From Dehalobacter sp. DCM (GTDB lineage: Bacteria; Bacillota; Desulfitobacteriia; Desulfitobacteriales; Syntrophobotulaceae): 64,000 nt of DNA. The notes under the pieces are model-generated. The model did not search any database. It was not told where the DNA came from and worked only from the letters and a program-made list of their open reading frames with translations. Positions 44,489 to 53,779 of this stretch are shown in pieces. Location: contig NZ_CP092282.1 of assembly GCF_024972775.1 (NCBI RefSeq), positions 48,001 through 112,000 on the forward strand, read 5' to 3'. The position numbers and the translations under genes were made by a program. Within the stretch, counting starts at the first letter, position 1. Each line of letters opens with the position of its first letter.

Positions 44489-44520
44489 AAAGGGCTTGTT
44501 TAAGGACAGGCTCTTTTTGT
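44489..44520 (+). terminator. Terminator after istB
   Basis: AAAGGGCTTGT and ACAGGCTCTTT pair with one mismatch and one wobble, followed by TTTTT. It would end the ParB-like/istA/istB transcript. Confidence 0.65.
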
Positions 44521-44712
44521 TTGAAAAATTAGGTTGAAATTGAGTTAGTCAATATTATTTCCATTGGAAAGCTAGTACAGGAAAGTCATGGATACAAGGT
44601 TGCGGGTATAGCCTTTGGAGAGGCTTGTTATTAAAGGTTTTGAGGTGGTAAACTTACGTGTAGCGATATTTTCGAAACTTCAGTTGTTCAGTGGTATAGT
44701 CTTAACATAGCG

Positions 44713-44966
44713 TACCCAAAAAAGACATCAATGTTGAACTTAACGATGGAAAACTTATGATTTCTATTACTAGGGATGAAAACAGTGAATCAAAGAAAAA
44801 GAATTTCATCCACAGAGAGAGACGTTATAGTTCTATGAGTCGTTCAATTTATTTGGAAGATGCCAAGCCAGATGGTATTAAAGCAAAACTGGAAAATGGT
44901 TTACTTAAAGTTGTAGTTCCTAAAGAAGAAAAGCCAAACAACAGCATTACAATTGATGTTGAATAA
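44713..44966 (+). pseudogene. Hsp20 family remnant (C-terminal part)
   Basis: The frame from the KKDINVELNDGKLMISI strand through DAKPDGIKAKLENGLLKVVVPK to the stop at 44966 is the alpha-crystallin domain of small heat-shock proteins. The first 50 or so residues of the family are missing, and no start or ribosome site is in place, so this is a fragment. The IS256 element begins 13 bases after the stop. Confidence 0.7.
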
Positions 44967-44978
44967 GGCAAAATAAGA

Positions 44979-46490
44979 GGACGTTTAAACTTTCGTGTAA
45001 TTGGTAATAACTACCATAAAGGAGATGTTATCAATGAACGAAAGAGCAAATGAATTAGTGAAACTATTGGCACAGGAATGTAACAGCATGGAAGATATCC
45101 ATACAATGCTAAAAAATCTTTTTAGTGGAACAATTGAAGAGATGTTAGAAGCTGAAATGGATGAACATTTGGGATATGATAAACACAGTCCGGCAGGAGA
45201 TCTGAGCGGAAACAGCCGGAATGGTTATAACAAAAAAACGATTCAAACGCAAATGGGAAAAACAGAAATAAAGGTTCCGCGAGATCGAAACGGCGAATTT
45301 GAACCACAGTTGATTGAGAAATATCAAACAAAATCCAATAACCTAGAGCAGCAAGTGATAGCCATGTATCAAAAAGGCATGTCTACCCGTGATATAGAGG
45401 CCCACCTTCATGATATCTATGGAGTAGATGCATCACCGGCCCTGATCAGTCGAATTACAGACAAAATCATGCCGCAGCTTATGGAGTGGCAATCAAGACC
45501 GTTGGAGAGCATATATCCTGTAGTATTCTTTGATGGAATAGTCTTCAAAGTGCGAAAGGACGCCAAGATTATCAACAAATGTGCCTATACTGTGTTAGGG
45601 ATTAATATGGAAGGTAGAAAAGAGATATTAGGTATTTGGATCAGTGAAAATGAGAGTGCAAGCTTTTGGGCAACGGTGGTCAATGAGATGAAAAATCGGG
45701 GCATAAACGACATTTTAATTGCATGTCATGACAATTTAAATGGATTATCGACAGCAATAAACAGCGTATTCCCGAAAACGGAGCAACAACTATGCATTAT
45801 CCATCAAATCAGAAACTCAACAAAGTATGTTTCGTATAAAGATTTAAAACCTATTATGGCAGATTTAAAGTCAGTCTATCAGGCTCCATGTGAGGATGAT
45901 GCACTTTATCATCTTGAGGAATTTGGAGAGAAGTGGGGTAAAAAATACCCCCAGATAGCAAAGTCATGGCGAGATAACTGGAGCGAGCTTTCGGTGTATT
46001 TCAAGTATCCGGAGAATGTTAGAAGGCTAATTTATACAACAAATGCAGTAGAAGGATTTCATCGGATGTTACGGAAATTTACAAAGACCAAGACAACATT
46101 TCCCGGTGATGAAGCACTCAAGAAATCAATCTACTTATCTGTAATGGAAATTGAGAAAAAATGGAGTTTACCAATTCGTGATTGGGGAATAATAATGGGA
46201 CAGATATCCATATTCTTTGAGGAGCGTCTGTTAGGTGGCAAAAGTGCATAGTTCTCGGGGGCTCTGCCCCCGAACCCCCGGAGTTTACCGGGTTGGGAAT
46301 CTAAGCAATAGAAAAGAAAAAACAGCCCATTTAAGACTGCCTTTTCCATTGCTTGAGTTCCACAGTCAGACCCTCAGGTTGCCCTCCGGCAGAGCCTTGT
46401 CTTTCTGGCTGTACTAAAATTTTACCCATTATTGCAAGGTATTAAACCTTGTTGGGAATAACTAATTACACGAAATATGAAACATTCCCC
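44979..46490 (+). mobile_element. IS256-family insertion sequence
   Basis: Imperfect inverted ends: GGACGTTTAAACTTTCGTG on the left and GGAATGTTTCATATTTCGTG on the right (read inward), both continuing TAATT. The flanks AAAATAAG and AAAATAAA could be an imperfect 8-bp target duplication. The right part after the transposase holds a hairpin CGGGGGC/GCCCCCG (46256-46272). The ends are placed by eye. Confidence 0.7.
45034..46251 (+). CDS. IS256-family transposase
   Basis: This 405-aa mutator-type transposase has all three DDE residues: D in FFDGIVF near 166, D in CHDNLNG near 231 and E in NAVEGFHRMLRKF near 337, with the expected CIIHQIRNS motif between. The start at 45034 follows AAAGGAG; the longer frame has no ribosome site. 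It looks intact and of normal length, so the element may be active. Confidence 0.93.
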   Translation: MNERANELVKLLAQECNSMEDIHTMLKNLFSGTIEEMLEAEMDEHLGYDKHSPAGDLSGNSRNGYNKKTIQTQMGKTEIKVPRDRNGEFEPQLIEKYQTKSNNLEQQVIAMYQKGMSTRDIEAHLHDIYGVDASPALISRITDKIMPQLMEWQSRPLESIYPVVFFDGIVFKVRKDAKIINKCAYTVLGINMEGRKEILGIWISENESASFWATVVNEMKNRGINDILIACHDNLNGLSTAINSVFPKTEQQLCIIHQIRNSTKYVSYKDLKPIMADLKSVYQAPCEDDALYHLEEFGEKWGKKYPQIAKSWRDNWSELSVYFKYPENVRRLIYTTNAVEGFHRMLRKFTKTKTTFPGDEALKKSIYLSVMEIEKKWSLPIRDWGIIMGQISIFFEERLLGGKSA

Positions 46491-46540
46491 AAAATAAAGC
46501 ACATCGGGTTATTCACCCATGTGCTTTATTTTTTATACTA

Positions 46541-47353
46541 TCAATTGCTTTTTTTATTTTTCTTGTTTGTGTTCATTTTATTTACTGCTTTTAAATTAAT
46601 TAGTGTTTCTTTATGTAATTTTGACGTTATATTGGGGAAAGCAGCAAATACTCTTTTCACAAACTCTTTATTTTGTTTTGATATATCATTAAATTTTTGG
46701 TTAAGCTCATCGATTTTATTTGTTAATACCCTAATCTGAGACAGTTCTTCGTCAGATTGTATTGATTTTAATTTTATAAAAAATTCCTCTGACATCGTCT
46801 CTTTGATTTCATCCGCAATCATATGAAGCTTCGATAGGTTGGTATTCAATTTTAAAGCATTTAGAGTAGATATTATATTATCAGTCAAGAATATGGATAG
46901 TAATATTAAACTTGATGTGTAACGCATGCTTAATGGCAACTTGTTAATCATATTAAGTAAAATAGGATTTAGAAAATATATTGCGATTAATGATAATCCT
47001 CCAAAAATCAACGAATTATGTAATACGACTCTTCCATGAATATTCAACTTATAATTTGAATAATCCCACCATTTTAAATGGTATATTCGTTCTAATAAAT
47101 ATCCCGTAACATATTCCAAAAGACTAGTTACAATCACTGCAAGAAAATAAACTATTATAGGATTATCTGAAAAAGGTGTCAAAATATTTATGACTGCAAG
47201 TGCTCCAAAGCCATAAATAGGACAATACGGGCCTATTAAAAACCCTCTGTTCACAAACTTTTTATCCGGAAACGAACAATATATTACCTCACATACCCAG
47301 CCAATAAAGCTGTATGTTAAAAAAAGCAAAAATTCTTTTATTATATACTCCAT
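46541..47353 (-). CDS. Polytopic membrane protein, CmpB-type (PF06541-like)
   Basis: This 270-aa membrane protein begins with YSFIGWVCEVIYCSF and continues RGFLIGPYCPIYGFGAL, a signature of the putative ABC-transporter type IV family. It has five or six transmembrane helices up to about residue 160, then a soluble helical tail with a coiled-coil-like region. It is AT-rich and follows the second nuclease cassette in the same direction but is separated by 283 bases. Its function is unknown. Confidence 0.8.
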   Translation of the reverse strand: MEYIIKEFLLFLTYSFIGWVCEVIYCSFPDKKFVNRGFLIGPYCPIYGFGALAVINILTPFSDNPIIVYFLAVIVTSLLEYVTGYLLERIYHLKWWDYSNYKLNIHGRVVLHNSLIFGGLSLIAIYFLNPILLNMINKLPLSMRYTSSLILLSIFLTDNIISTLNALKLNTNLSKLHMIADEIKETMSEEFFIKLKSIQSDEELSQIRVLTNKIDELNQKFNDISKQNKEFVKRVFAAFPNITSKLHKETLINLKAVNKMNTNKKNKKSN

Positions 47354-47397
47354 AACGATCCCTTTCTATAATTCAATATTATTCGAGAAACTTTTTC

Positions 47398-47622
47398 CTA
47401 ATCCGCATTTTGTCTCAACAACTCTTTTAAAGCTTTCCTGTTCGATATTAGCCATACAGATGAAAAAATCTCTGATTTAAAAGCATCCGAAAAGCTCTCG
47501 GACTTAATAAAGCAAAGGAACTTATCCGATGAGCATGAACAAATCCAAGGCAATACCAATATTTTATTTGCTGTAATATCATTTTCCATCTGATGACATC
47601 TTTGAAAATAATATATCTCCAC
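47398..47622 (-). CDS. Possible small protein, uncertain
   Basis: This 74-codon frame starts at GTG with a weak ribosome site, 14 bases after the nuclease gene. The sequence (ICSCSSDKFLCFIKSE, then SNRKALKELLRQNAD) is not random-looking and ends in a helix, but no family is recognised and cassette copy 1 lacks it. It could be a remnant. Confidence 0.3.
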   Translation of the reverse strand: MEIYYFQRCHQMENDITANKILVLPWICSCSSDKFLCFIKSESFSDAFKSEIFSSVWLISNRKALKELLRQNAD

Positions 47623-47636
47623 AGACGACGGTCTCT

Positions 47637-49238
47637 TTACTCCTTTTTTGCTTTGTAAATAGTATTTAGAAATCTTCTTTGCATTTCTTCTTCTAAATCA
47701 TTATCGTAGTCCTTTGTGTGCTTATGCATTGCATTAATGAAATCTTCAAAATAAGTCACATCATCAAACAGGCTCCTGTTTTCAATAAAGAAATTATAAA
47801 TTTCTCTGTAATAAATGACAGTATACTTTTCACCGCACGAAAACTTGCTTAATTCAATGCGATTGTAATTAGGTGAAAAAATAAAGCAACTCACAGATTT
47901 CTTGCGATACTCATCATCAGTTGTGACTTGTTGATAGTATTTTTTAAGCTGTGATTGTACCTTATCACTGTAAATATCGTGTCGGTCATCAATACCATTG
48001 ATGCTTGATTTGATTTTATTTTCTATTACAATGGCATTGTTTTTGTCAGAGATTAGCAGGTCAATATTTCTCTTTTCTCTCTCTATGTTGAAATCTGTTT
48101 GTATCTTGATAGATAAAACTTCATGCGCAAACTTAGAAAAAGCTTCTCTATTTATATTGAAAAAGTAAGCAAGCATATTGGAAAAAGCGAGTTCATTGTC
48201 TTCCTGCTTAATTATTTTAAGGAAATTGAAATGTGGATCTTTTTGTAGCTTTGGCAATTCAGAAATTGCTTGGGTCGTATTAGTATCTTCCCATAGCTCT
48301 TTGGCCTCAATTATCTGATTCAAATCAGCAAAGGAATCCGGCTTTTCATTTTCGTTGTAGAACTCTCTTAATGTTTGTTTGCCAAATCCTTTATTTGTAC
48401 GAATGAAAAAAGTGTTATCTCCACTTACAGATTCATCGTCTGTAATATAAATCTGATTTTTTGGCTTAATAACCCTATCCGCAACAAACGTAGTATAAGC
48501 ATTTTTTTCTTCTTCAAGGCTACCTTGATATGAATTTTCATTAAATAAATCAACAAGGCTTACTCCACCATAGGTCAGCCCTAATTCAACTTGCCCTTGA
48601 TATCTCTCTTTTCGCGTAAGTTTACTGTCGGCAAAATCAAGAATTTTAACACCCTCTGCCTTCGCTAGTATTTTATATGTTTTCGAGGCAAATTTCCGTA
48701 CCAACAAAACGGTTATACAACTTTCTCCATGAGATAATTCTATTGTTCCTTGTGAATTCAGATAAATATAGTTCTTTCCATCATCAGCCTTATATAAGTT
48801 AATTATTTCATGACCTATATTATCGCCCTCAGACAAATAGCCTCCAACATACATTTTGTTGATTATTATTTCTCTACTCTTATGTTTTGGCTTTTCTGTG
48901 ATTTGTTTTCTATTCTCAACTGGAACTAATTTCCCATCTGATGACAAAAATAAACGAAACCTTCTTAAATGAGATAAGTAGCTATTAACAAGTGAAACAA
49001 CGTTACCGGTCGAGTTATTAGAAAGAGCTTTTAATAACTCTTCCTTTGCATCACTCTCAAAATCAGTAGATGTCACTACATTCCAGAACAGCTCTTTACT
49101 CCCTTTTTTCCAAAGATAGAAGGAATCAGAGTAAGAAGTGCTGACTGTTGATTTGGAAAGGTTCAGGCTATGTAAGAATTTTTTATATAATGATCGTAAC
49201 TCTTCATAAGATAAAGCTTTCATATTGTTTATCTCCAA
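47637..49238 (-). CDS. PD-(D/E)XK nuclease-domain protein, cassette copy 2
   Basis: This 533-aa protein is the counterpart of the gene at 979. Its C-terminal nuclease core has NIDLLISD and IENKIKSS near residues 390-415. The block beginning MYVGGYLSEGD (near 117) and the nuclease core are the best conserved parts; the N-terminal 100 residues and a region near 280 have drifted more. The start is TTG 7 bases after GGAGG, matching copy 1. All recognised motifs are intact, so it should be functional. It ends an operon read from the promoter at 50221-50249. Confidence 0.8.
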   Translation of the reverse strand: MEINNMKALSYEELRSLYKKFLHSLNLSKSTVSTSYSDSFYLWKKGSKELFWNVVTSTDFESDAKEELLKALSNNSTGNVVSLVNSYLSHLRRFRLFLSSDGKLVPVENRKQITEKPKHKSREIIINKMYVGGYLSEGDNIGHEIINLYKADDGKNYIYLNSQGTIELSHGESCITVLLVRKFASKTYKILAKAEGVKILDFADSKLTRKERYQGQVELGLTYGGVSLVDLFNENSYQGSLEEEKNAYTTFVADRVIKPKNQIYITDDESVSGDNTFFIRTNKGFGKQTLREFYNENEKPDSFADLNQIIEAKELWEDTNTTQAISELPKLQKDPHFNFLKIIKQEDNELAFSNMLAYFFNINREAFSKFAHEVLSIKIQTDFNIEREKRNIDLLISDKNNAIVIENKIKSSINGIDDRHDIYSDKVQSQLKKYYQQVTTDDEYRKKSVSCFIFSPNYNRIELSKFSCGEKYTVIYYREIYNFFIENRSLFDDVTYFEDFINAMHKHTKDYDNDLEEEMQRRFLNTIYKAKKE

Positions 49239-49265
49239 GGTTGCTCCTCCCTTACCCAATCAAAT

Positions 49266-49952
49266 CTACTCATCCTCATCCTCGTCCTCCTCAGTAACAT
49301 CGATACCAAATAACATCTGAAATTTATCGAAGTTATAGGGGTATGAGTTATCACCATCAAAGCTTACCGATTTATGGCCATTGCTATATTCAAATTCCAG
49401 CTCCCACTGTGTACCATCAAGTACCATGTATCCGAAACGCTTTGTTGAGTATCGTCTACGCCACTCACCGATATGAAGATCTTTAAGTGCAACTATAAAA
49501 GTATCCTTTGTACACGGCTCCTGGTTATCTTCATCCCATAATGAGAGAGGTTCTTCATCTTCCCATAACTTTGTATAGGCTTTCAATTCATCAGTTAGTT
49601 CTACAACATAATTACTATAGCCACCAAAGTAACCTCCAATGCTAAAGGTTATCTTACTGATGGCATCTATATTTGCATCAAAGTCAGCTGCCTTTTCTTC
49701 TGCCTTTGATAAGGTATACGTTCCACCAGCTTCAGCATAGGCTTCTTTGGCTTTCTCTAAATATTCACGATTCCAGTGTAGGCGAGTATCTTCACTTGGA
49801 TGCATAACAGTTTTAATGCCACCATGCGGGTTTTCCATTGAGTTTTTTAGACGACCTATTTCTTGCTTAAGTCCCCGGATAGCGGTCATTATCTGTTCTT
49901 TAGTTTTTCCTTTAAGATACTCTTCGTAATAACTTTCTGGACTGATCATCAT
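49266..49952 (-). CDS. Conserved protein of unknown function, cassette copy 2
   Basis: This 228-aa protein is the counterpart of the gene at 277, about three-quarters identical by eye. It keeps the FSIGGYFGGY turn, LHIGEWRRRYST and YPYNFDKFQMLFGI, and a longer acidic tail (EEDEDEDE). AAAGGAGGCGG precedes the ATG. That two copies keep the same fold-like core while surface residues change suggests that it is needed beside the nuclease. Confidence 0.75.
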   Translation of the reverse strand: MMISPESYYEEYLKGKTKEQIMTAIRGLKQEIGRLKNSMENPHGGIKTVMHPSEDTRLHWNREYLEKAKEAYAEAGGTYTLSKAEEKAADFDANIDAISKITFSIGGYFGGYSNYVVELTDELKAYTKLWEDEEPLSLWDEDNQEPCTKDTFIVALKDLHIGEWRRRYSTKRFGYMVLDGTQWELEFEYSNGHKSVSFDGDNSYPYNFDKFQMLFGIDVTEEDEDEDE

Positions 49953-49967
49953 ATTAGACCGCCTCCT

Positions 49968-50192
49968 TTACTCATTGCCTGTCTTTATTTCATTGCCATC
50001 AGGCAAAATAAACGCCTGCTCAAACTTAATATCCAATACATCGGCTATAGCCTTCAACTCATCCAAGGTTACAGTTTCACGTTTTAATTTCTTATTGAAA
50101 TTCTGTGGAGTCTGACCAATACGTCTAGCAAGTTCCGCGACGCTAATATTCATTTGTTCACATAGTTGCTTAATCATATCTGCCGTAGTCAT
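49968..50192 (-). CDS. XRE-type helix-turn-helix regulator, cassette copy 2
   Basis: This 74-aa Cro/CI-type protein has MNISVAELARRIGQTPQNF as its HTH. The start at 50192 follows GGAGGTGCTGT; a longer frame upstream is only readthrough of the leader. It ends 15 bases before the unknown gene. The promoter and half-sites directly upstream make it the probable self-repressor. Confidence 0.85.
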   Translation of the reverse strand: MTTADMIKQLCEQMNISVAELARRIGQTPQNFNKKLKRETVTLDELKAIADVLDIKFEQAFILPDGNEIKTGNE

Positions 50193-50220
50193 ACAGCACC
50201 TCCAATTTACACTAAAATAT

Positions 50221-50249
50221 ATTATAAACCATTTGGTTGATAATAACAA
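50221..50249 (-). promoter_or_regulatory. Sigma-A promoter of cassette copy 2
   Basis: TTGTTA and TATAAT are spaced by exactly 17 bases, ending 28 bases before the ATG. AACCA/TGGTT (50227-50238) lies between the two boxes. Confidence 0.78.
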
Positions 50250-50282
50250 TAGTTTTTTCAATATTGCTACAATTATAAACCA
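50221..50282. promoter_or_regulatory. Operator half-sites for the cassette regulator
   Basis: The motif ATTATAAACCA is present at 50221-50231 and 50272-50282, and its inverted match TGGTTGATAAT at 50234-50244. The first pair sits on the promoter spacer, so a bound repressor would block RNA polymerase. Confidence 0.6.
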
Positions 50283-50336
50283 AAAGAAAAACCCACAACT
50301 CTACGTTAGAGTCATGGGCCATCTAAGTTCCTTTTT

Positions 50337-50915
50337 TCATACTTCAACTTCAATGCCAGATTTAAAGCATATTACAAAGTGGTCATTGTAAACAGTAACA
50401 TTCTGTATTAACTTTCTTACAAGTGCATCATCATATCTTTGGGTACGGTATTTATTGTTGCGGATAAATTCTATCAGCTCGTTGATCCTCTCATTCTCTC
50501 CACTTAAGGATGCATCCTCCACAAGAAGGTTCTGCCGTTTTTCACGCAAGTTATCAATCTCATCTGCAAGAGGTTCATAGTCTTTCCCTTTATTCGCAAG
50601 GCTAATTAACTCTTTCTGCTTTTCTTCAAGCAAGGTGTTAATCTCTGAAATTTGATAATCTGTAGCGTCACCGATTACTGCATGAATGTTTTCTTCCAGT
50701 GTTTTTATCATGTTGTCACCGCCAGCAAGTAATCTATTAATGGCGGTCATAACAGCATCATATAAATCGCCTTCCTTTACTGTTCGGCTCTTACAAACTT
50801 CGGGGCCTTGCTCGATTCTTGTTACGCATCGCCAAACAATTTCTTTTCTACCGTGAATGTTCCAGTAAACTCGTCTGTAAATATCACCACACTGTTTGAA
50901 ACCGCGAATTTTCAC
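50337..50915 (-). pseudogene. C-terminal remnant of a large serine recombinase
   Basis: The 192-codon frame carries a degenerate zinc-ribbon region (KQCGDIYRRVYW, then WRCVTRIEQGPEVCKSRTV) and a long coiled coil (about 90-150), the end of a large serine recombinase. The catalytic N-terminal half is missing and an in-frame stop lies just upstream, where the IS21 element begins. It cannot recombine DNA by itself. It lies next to cassette copy 2, separated by 144 bases. Confidence 0.75.
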
Positions 50916-50931
50916 GCGTTACCCCACGCCC

Positions 50932-50981
50932 GTTTCTGGGGCGAAAAGTGGTAGAGATTTAGACCCCCCTACCCCAGAAAC
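50932..50981. repeat. Hairpin at the IS21/serine-recombinase border
   Basis: GTTTCTGGGG and CCCCAGAAAC form a perfect 10-bp inverted repeat between the broken recombinase and the istB gene. It may be part of the IS21 end. Confidence 0.5.
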
Positions 50982-51113
50982 TGCAGAAAATCTCAGAAGT
51001 TAAGCTAATCTTAGGATTTTGTGAGATTTTTGCATCTATTTAAAGCCGTTAATCGGCATAGTTTTCAAATTTGAGTATTAACCCTTTTCTAGAAAAGAGG
51101 TGAGTATTTTAAT

Positions 51114-51800
51114 TTATCTGTCAATCAAGCGAATTATCTGACAATTGACCGTTATTCTATCTAACAGAGTCTGACAAAGATGTTTGTCTTCCACTACATC
51201 TAACCACGCAGATATTTCACGATTGGTAATAAAAATGATACTTCTTGTTTCATTAAGAAAAGTAACTGCTCGATAAAAAGCCTGCAACTCTGACCTTGTT
51301 GGTTCTAGATAAAATACATCATCAATTATGATCAGGTTGCACTCCCGCATATAGGAGAAGGCTGCTCCTGCTTTTGGGTTTATATCTTTGTTCTCCACAA
51401 TAGATACAAAAGTATCAGTGGATGCATAATAAGTTTTATGTCCCTTGTCGATCGCTGTTTCTCCAAGATGAACAGCAAGACTAGTTTTGCCTGTCCCGCA
51501 TTTACCAAGCAGAATAACGTTTTGTTCTTCATTGAGCCATGTCAAATGGGATAATTGTTTTATCTGCCATTCCAAACCTTTGTTTAAATTCGATAATTCA
51601 AATACCTTGTTGGGTAGTTTGCTTGCCCTTCTTAGCTTGATCTGTTTTTGTCTGGCTCGTATCTCTAGTTCTTTATGTAATATCATCTGAAGATAATCTA
51701 GGTTGGACAGCTTCTCATCATTCAAATCAATATATCCCCTGGCAATATTCCATAGATTTAGCTTCCTAGCCAACTCGCGGATTTCAGTTATATCAGCCAT
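51114..51800 (-). CDS. istB: IstB-like helper ATPase, second IS21 element
   Basis: This 228-aa ATPase has Walker A LGKCGTGKTS near residue 98 and Walker B LIIIDDVFYLEP near 155. It is the usual partner of IstA and is coupled to it by a short overlap. The ATG at 51800 follows GGAGGG by 6 bases. Its sequence differs clearly from the IstB of the element at 43.7 kb, so the two IS21 units are not copies of each other. Confidence 0.9.
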   Translation of the reverse strand: MADITEIRELARKLNLWNIARGYIDLNDEKLSNLDYLQMILHKELEIRARQKQIKLRRASKLPNKVFELSNLNKGLEWQIKQLSHLTWLNEEQNVILLGKCGTGKTSLAVHLGETAIDKGHKTYYASTDTFVSIVENKDINPKAGAAFSYMRECNLIIIDDVFYLEPTRSELQAFYRAVTFLNETRSIIFITNREISAWLDVVEDKHLCQTLLDRITVNCQIIRLIDR

Positions 51801-53265
51801 CAATTTCCCTCCTTATCTCCTTGCTATGTGTCAGATGATTGAAATACTGCTGATTTGGTAAGAACTTCTTCGCTATCTGCTCACCATACTTATACATTAT
51901 GTAAGCCAAAAGTTCATAGGCATTGCAGCGTTCAGTCTCAATGCAGTATCTTATCCCGTCAAGCATTTGCTCCATCGAATAAAACTTCGTCATGCGATTT
52001 AAGCGAATGCAATGGCTATTAAAATATTTTGGTTGTTCTTGTTCCATCCGCCGTATAAATTCCTGAGCGATTTCATGCTCTGCAAAATATTGTTTTATAA
52101 GAGCATGAGAAACCCTGTTTCTGTTGTTTTTTCCCTCAGCTTTGAATATCTGTCCAGTATCTTCTGTTACTGGATACTTAGCTAATAATTCATTAGTATC
52201 AGTATCATAAAATAGAAGCATTTCACCATCATCCTCTATACGTATGCGTTGATGTGCATCCATCACACCGACATCAATCTGATAACGATTCCCTTTATAG
52301 CTGACCACTCCATTGGAATCAAAGGATACTACAGTACTTGATACCTCTGAATATGGTTTAACATGAAAAAGCTGTTTTTGTTCTTCAATAAACATTTCTC
52401 GTGGCACTTTTCTAGTCACAGTATGAACTCTCCCGTTGCCTTCTCTATCCAACCATGCAAGAGCTGCACTGTTAAGACTGTCAATTCCGGTATATACCCT
52501 CCCCTCCAGAAAACTTTGCTTAACATATCCAATTACCTCTTCTACCTTCCCTTTACTCTGAGGATCTCTTGGCCTGCATAATGAAACACTGTAGCCGATA
52601 CGCTTTACATATTTTTCAAAGGCCGGTACAAATATAATATTACCTAGATTTTCGCTAACCACATAGACCCGATCAAGATCATATAGAATAGTCTGTGGTC
52701 TTCCTCCAAAATATTGAAATGAATAGTTATGAGCTTTTATGGCTGTTTCAGTCGTGAAGGGATCCGGTGAAAAGCAAACAAATTTCATTCTGCTATAACT
52801 CAGAACCATACAAAAGAAATATACCCTTACAATTCTTCCATACATATCTTTAAGTTTATATTGACCAAAATCAGCCTGTGCTTCATATCCTGGTGACGAG
52901 ACTCCACGTGGCGAGATTTTCCGCTTACTGGTATGCTGATAACCGTGCTGTTCCCTTAAAGCTTTCATGTAGCGATAGAAAGTAGCTCGTTTAACTTGTA
53001 AGTCAGGAAAAACTTCCATTAATTTGAGATAGATATTCGTATCCCGGATTTGCGGGCATATTTTCAATTGCTCTAATATGTACTGTCGATAATTATCCAT
53101 ATGGTGCTTTTCCTGCTCAGCTTCCCTGGCATAATCCTCTTTGCTCATATTCCAGTATTTACTGACAGAAGTATAGGTGAGCCCCAGCGCTTTAGCAGTC
53201 TTGGTCTGGGCAAGTCCAAGTTCTTTGTATTCCTGGATTTTTTGATATTGCTCGAAACCGATCAT
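51793..53265 (-). CDS. istA: IS21-family transposase (IstA), second element
   Basis: This 490-aa transposase has an N-terminal HTH (GLAQTKTAKALGLTYTSVSK). The catalytic residues are D in QADFGQYK near 131, D in LYDLDRVYV near 195 and E in GKVEEVIGY near 241. It starts at ATG after AAGGAGG. The element appears to have landed in the large serine recombinase gene. No ParB-like gene accompanies it, unlike the other IS21 unit. Confidence 0.92.
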   Translation of the reverse strand: MIGFEQYQKIQEYKELGLAQTKTAKALGLTYTSVSKYWNMSKEDYAREAEQEKHHMDNYRQYILEQLKICPQIRDTNIYLKLMEVFPDLQVKRATFYRYMKALREQHGYQHTSKRKISPRGVSSPGYEAQADFGQYKLKDMYGRIVRVYFFCMVLSYSRMKFVCFSPDPFTTETAIKAHNYSFQYFGGRPQTILYDLDRVYVVSENLGNIIFVPAFEKYVKRIGYSVSLCRPRDPQSKGKVEEVIGYVKQSFLEGRVYTGIDSLNSAALAWLDREGNGRVHTVTRKVPREMFIEEQKQLFHVKPYSEVSSTVVSFDSNGVVSYKGNRYQIDVGVMDAHQRIRIEDDGEMLLFYDTDTNELLAKYPVTEDTGQIFKAEGKNNRNRVSHALIKQYFAEHEIAQEFIRRMEQEQPKYFNSHCIRLNRMTKFYSMEQMLDGIRYCIETERCNAYELLAYIMYKYGEQIAKKFLPNQQYFNHLTHSKEIRREIDG

Positions 53266-53358
53266 TTTTAATTCCTCCTTTTGTTGTGTTATCCAAGTAA
53301 TAATGTGTATATCAGTGCAAGCAAAAGCATCACCCCCTTAAAATAGCACGCTAAATAA

Positions 53359-53390
53359 GCTACTTAAATATCCTGTAGGATTTAAGTAGC
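53359..53390. repeat. Hairpin beside the IS66 left end
   Basis: GCTACTTAAAT and ATTTAAGTAGC form a perfect 11-bp stem directly before the IS66 terminal repeat. It may belong to the upstream end of the second IS21 element. Confidence 0.55.
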
Positions 53391-53473
53391 GTAATTGTCA
53401 AAAAATCTACACATAGCAAACGCCTTTAGGAACTGAGATAATAACCTCAAGACTATTTGAGGAGGAATTATCT

Positions 53474-53779
53474 ATGACTCTTAAAGAGCAGTCCATGATT
53501 AGGCGCCAGCAAGTAAAAGATTATCTTGCTTCCGGCCAAGCTGCAGCCGCATGGTGCTTAGAAAACAATCTAAACATCACTACACTCCGATACTGGGTGA
53601 CCAAGTGCAACCGCGAAGCCAATGCTGATCCCCAGCAAAAAACCTTTATCGAGTTGAAGCAAACATCGATAAAGGAAGTTCCGGTCATTGTTAAGATCGG
53701 GGCAGTTTCCATCGAGCTGTATTCAGGCTTTCAAGCAGAGACTCTGCGCGAAGCTATTGCTGCTATTTATTCCATATGA
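53474..53779 (+). CDS. tnpA: IS66 accessory protein TnpA
   Basis: This 101-aa protein is the first gene of IS66 elements, with an HTH-like opening (RRQQVKDYLASGQAAAAWCLEN and LRYWVTKCNRE) and a beta-rich end. GGAGGAATT precedes the ATG. Its stop overlaps the tnpB start (ATGA), a normal coupling in the family. It probably binds the IS ends. Confidence 0.88.
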   Translation: MTLKEQSMIRRQQVKDYLASGQAAAAWCLENNLNITTLRYWVTKCNREANADPQQKTFIELKQTSIKEVPVIVKIGAVSIELYSGFQAETLREAIAAIYSI

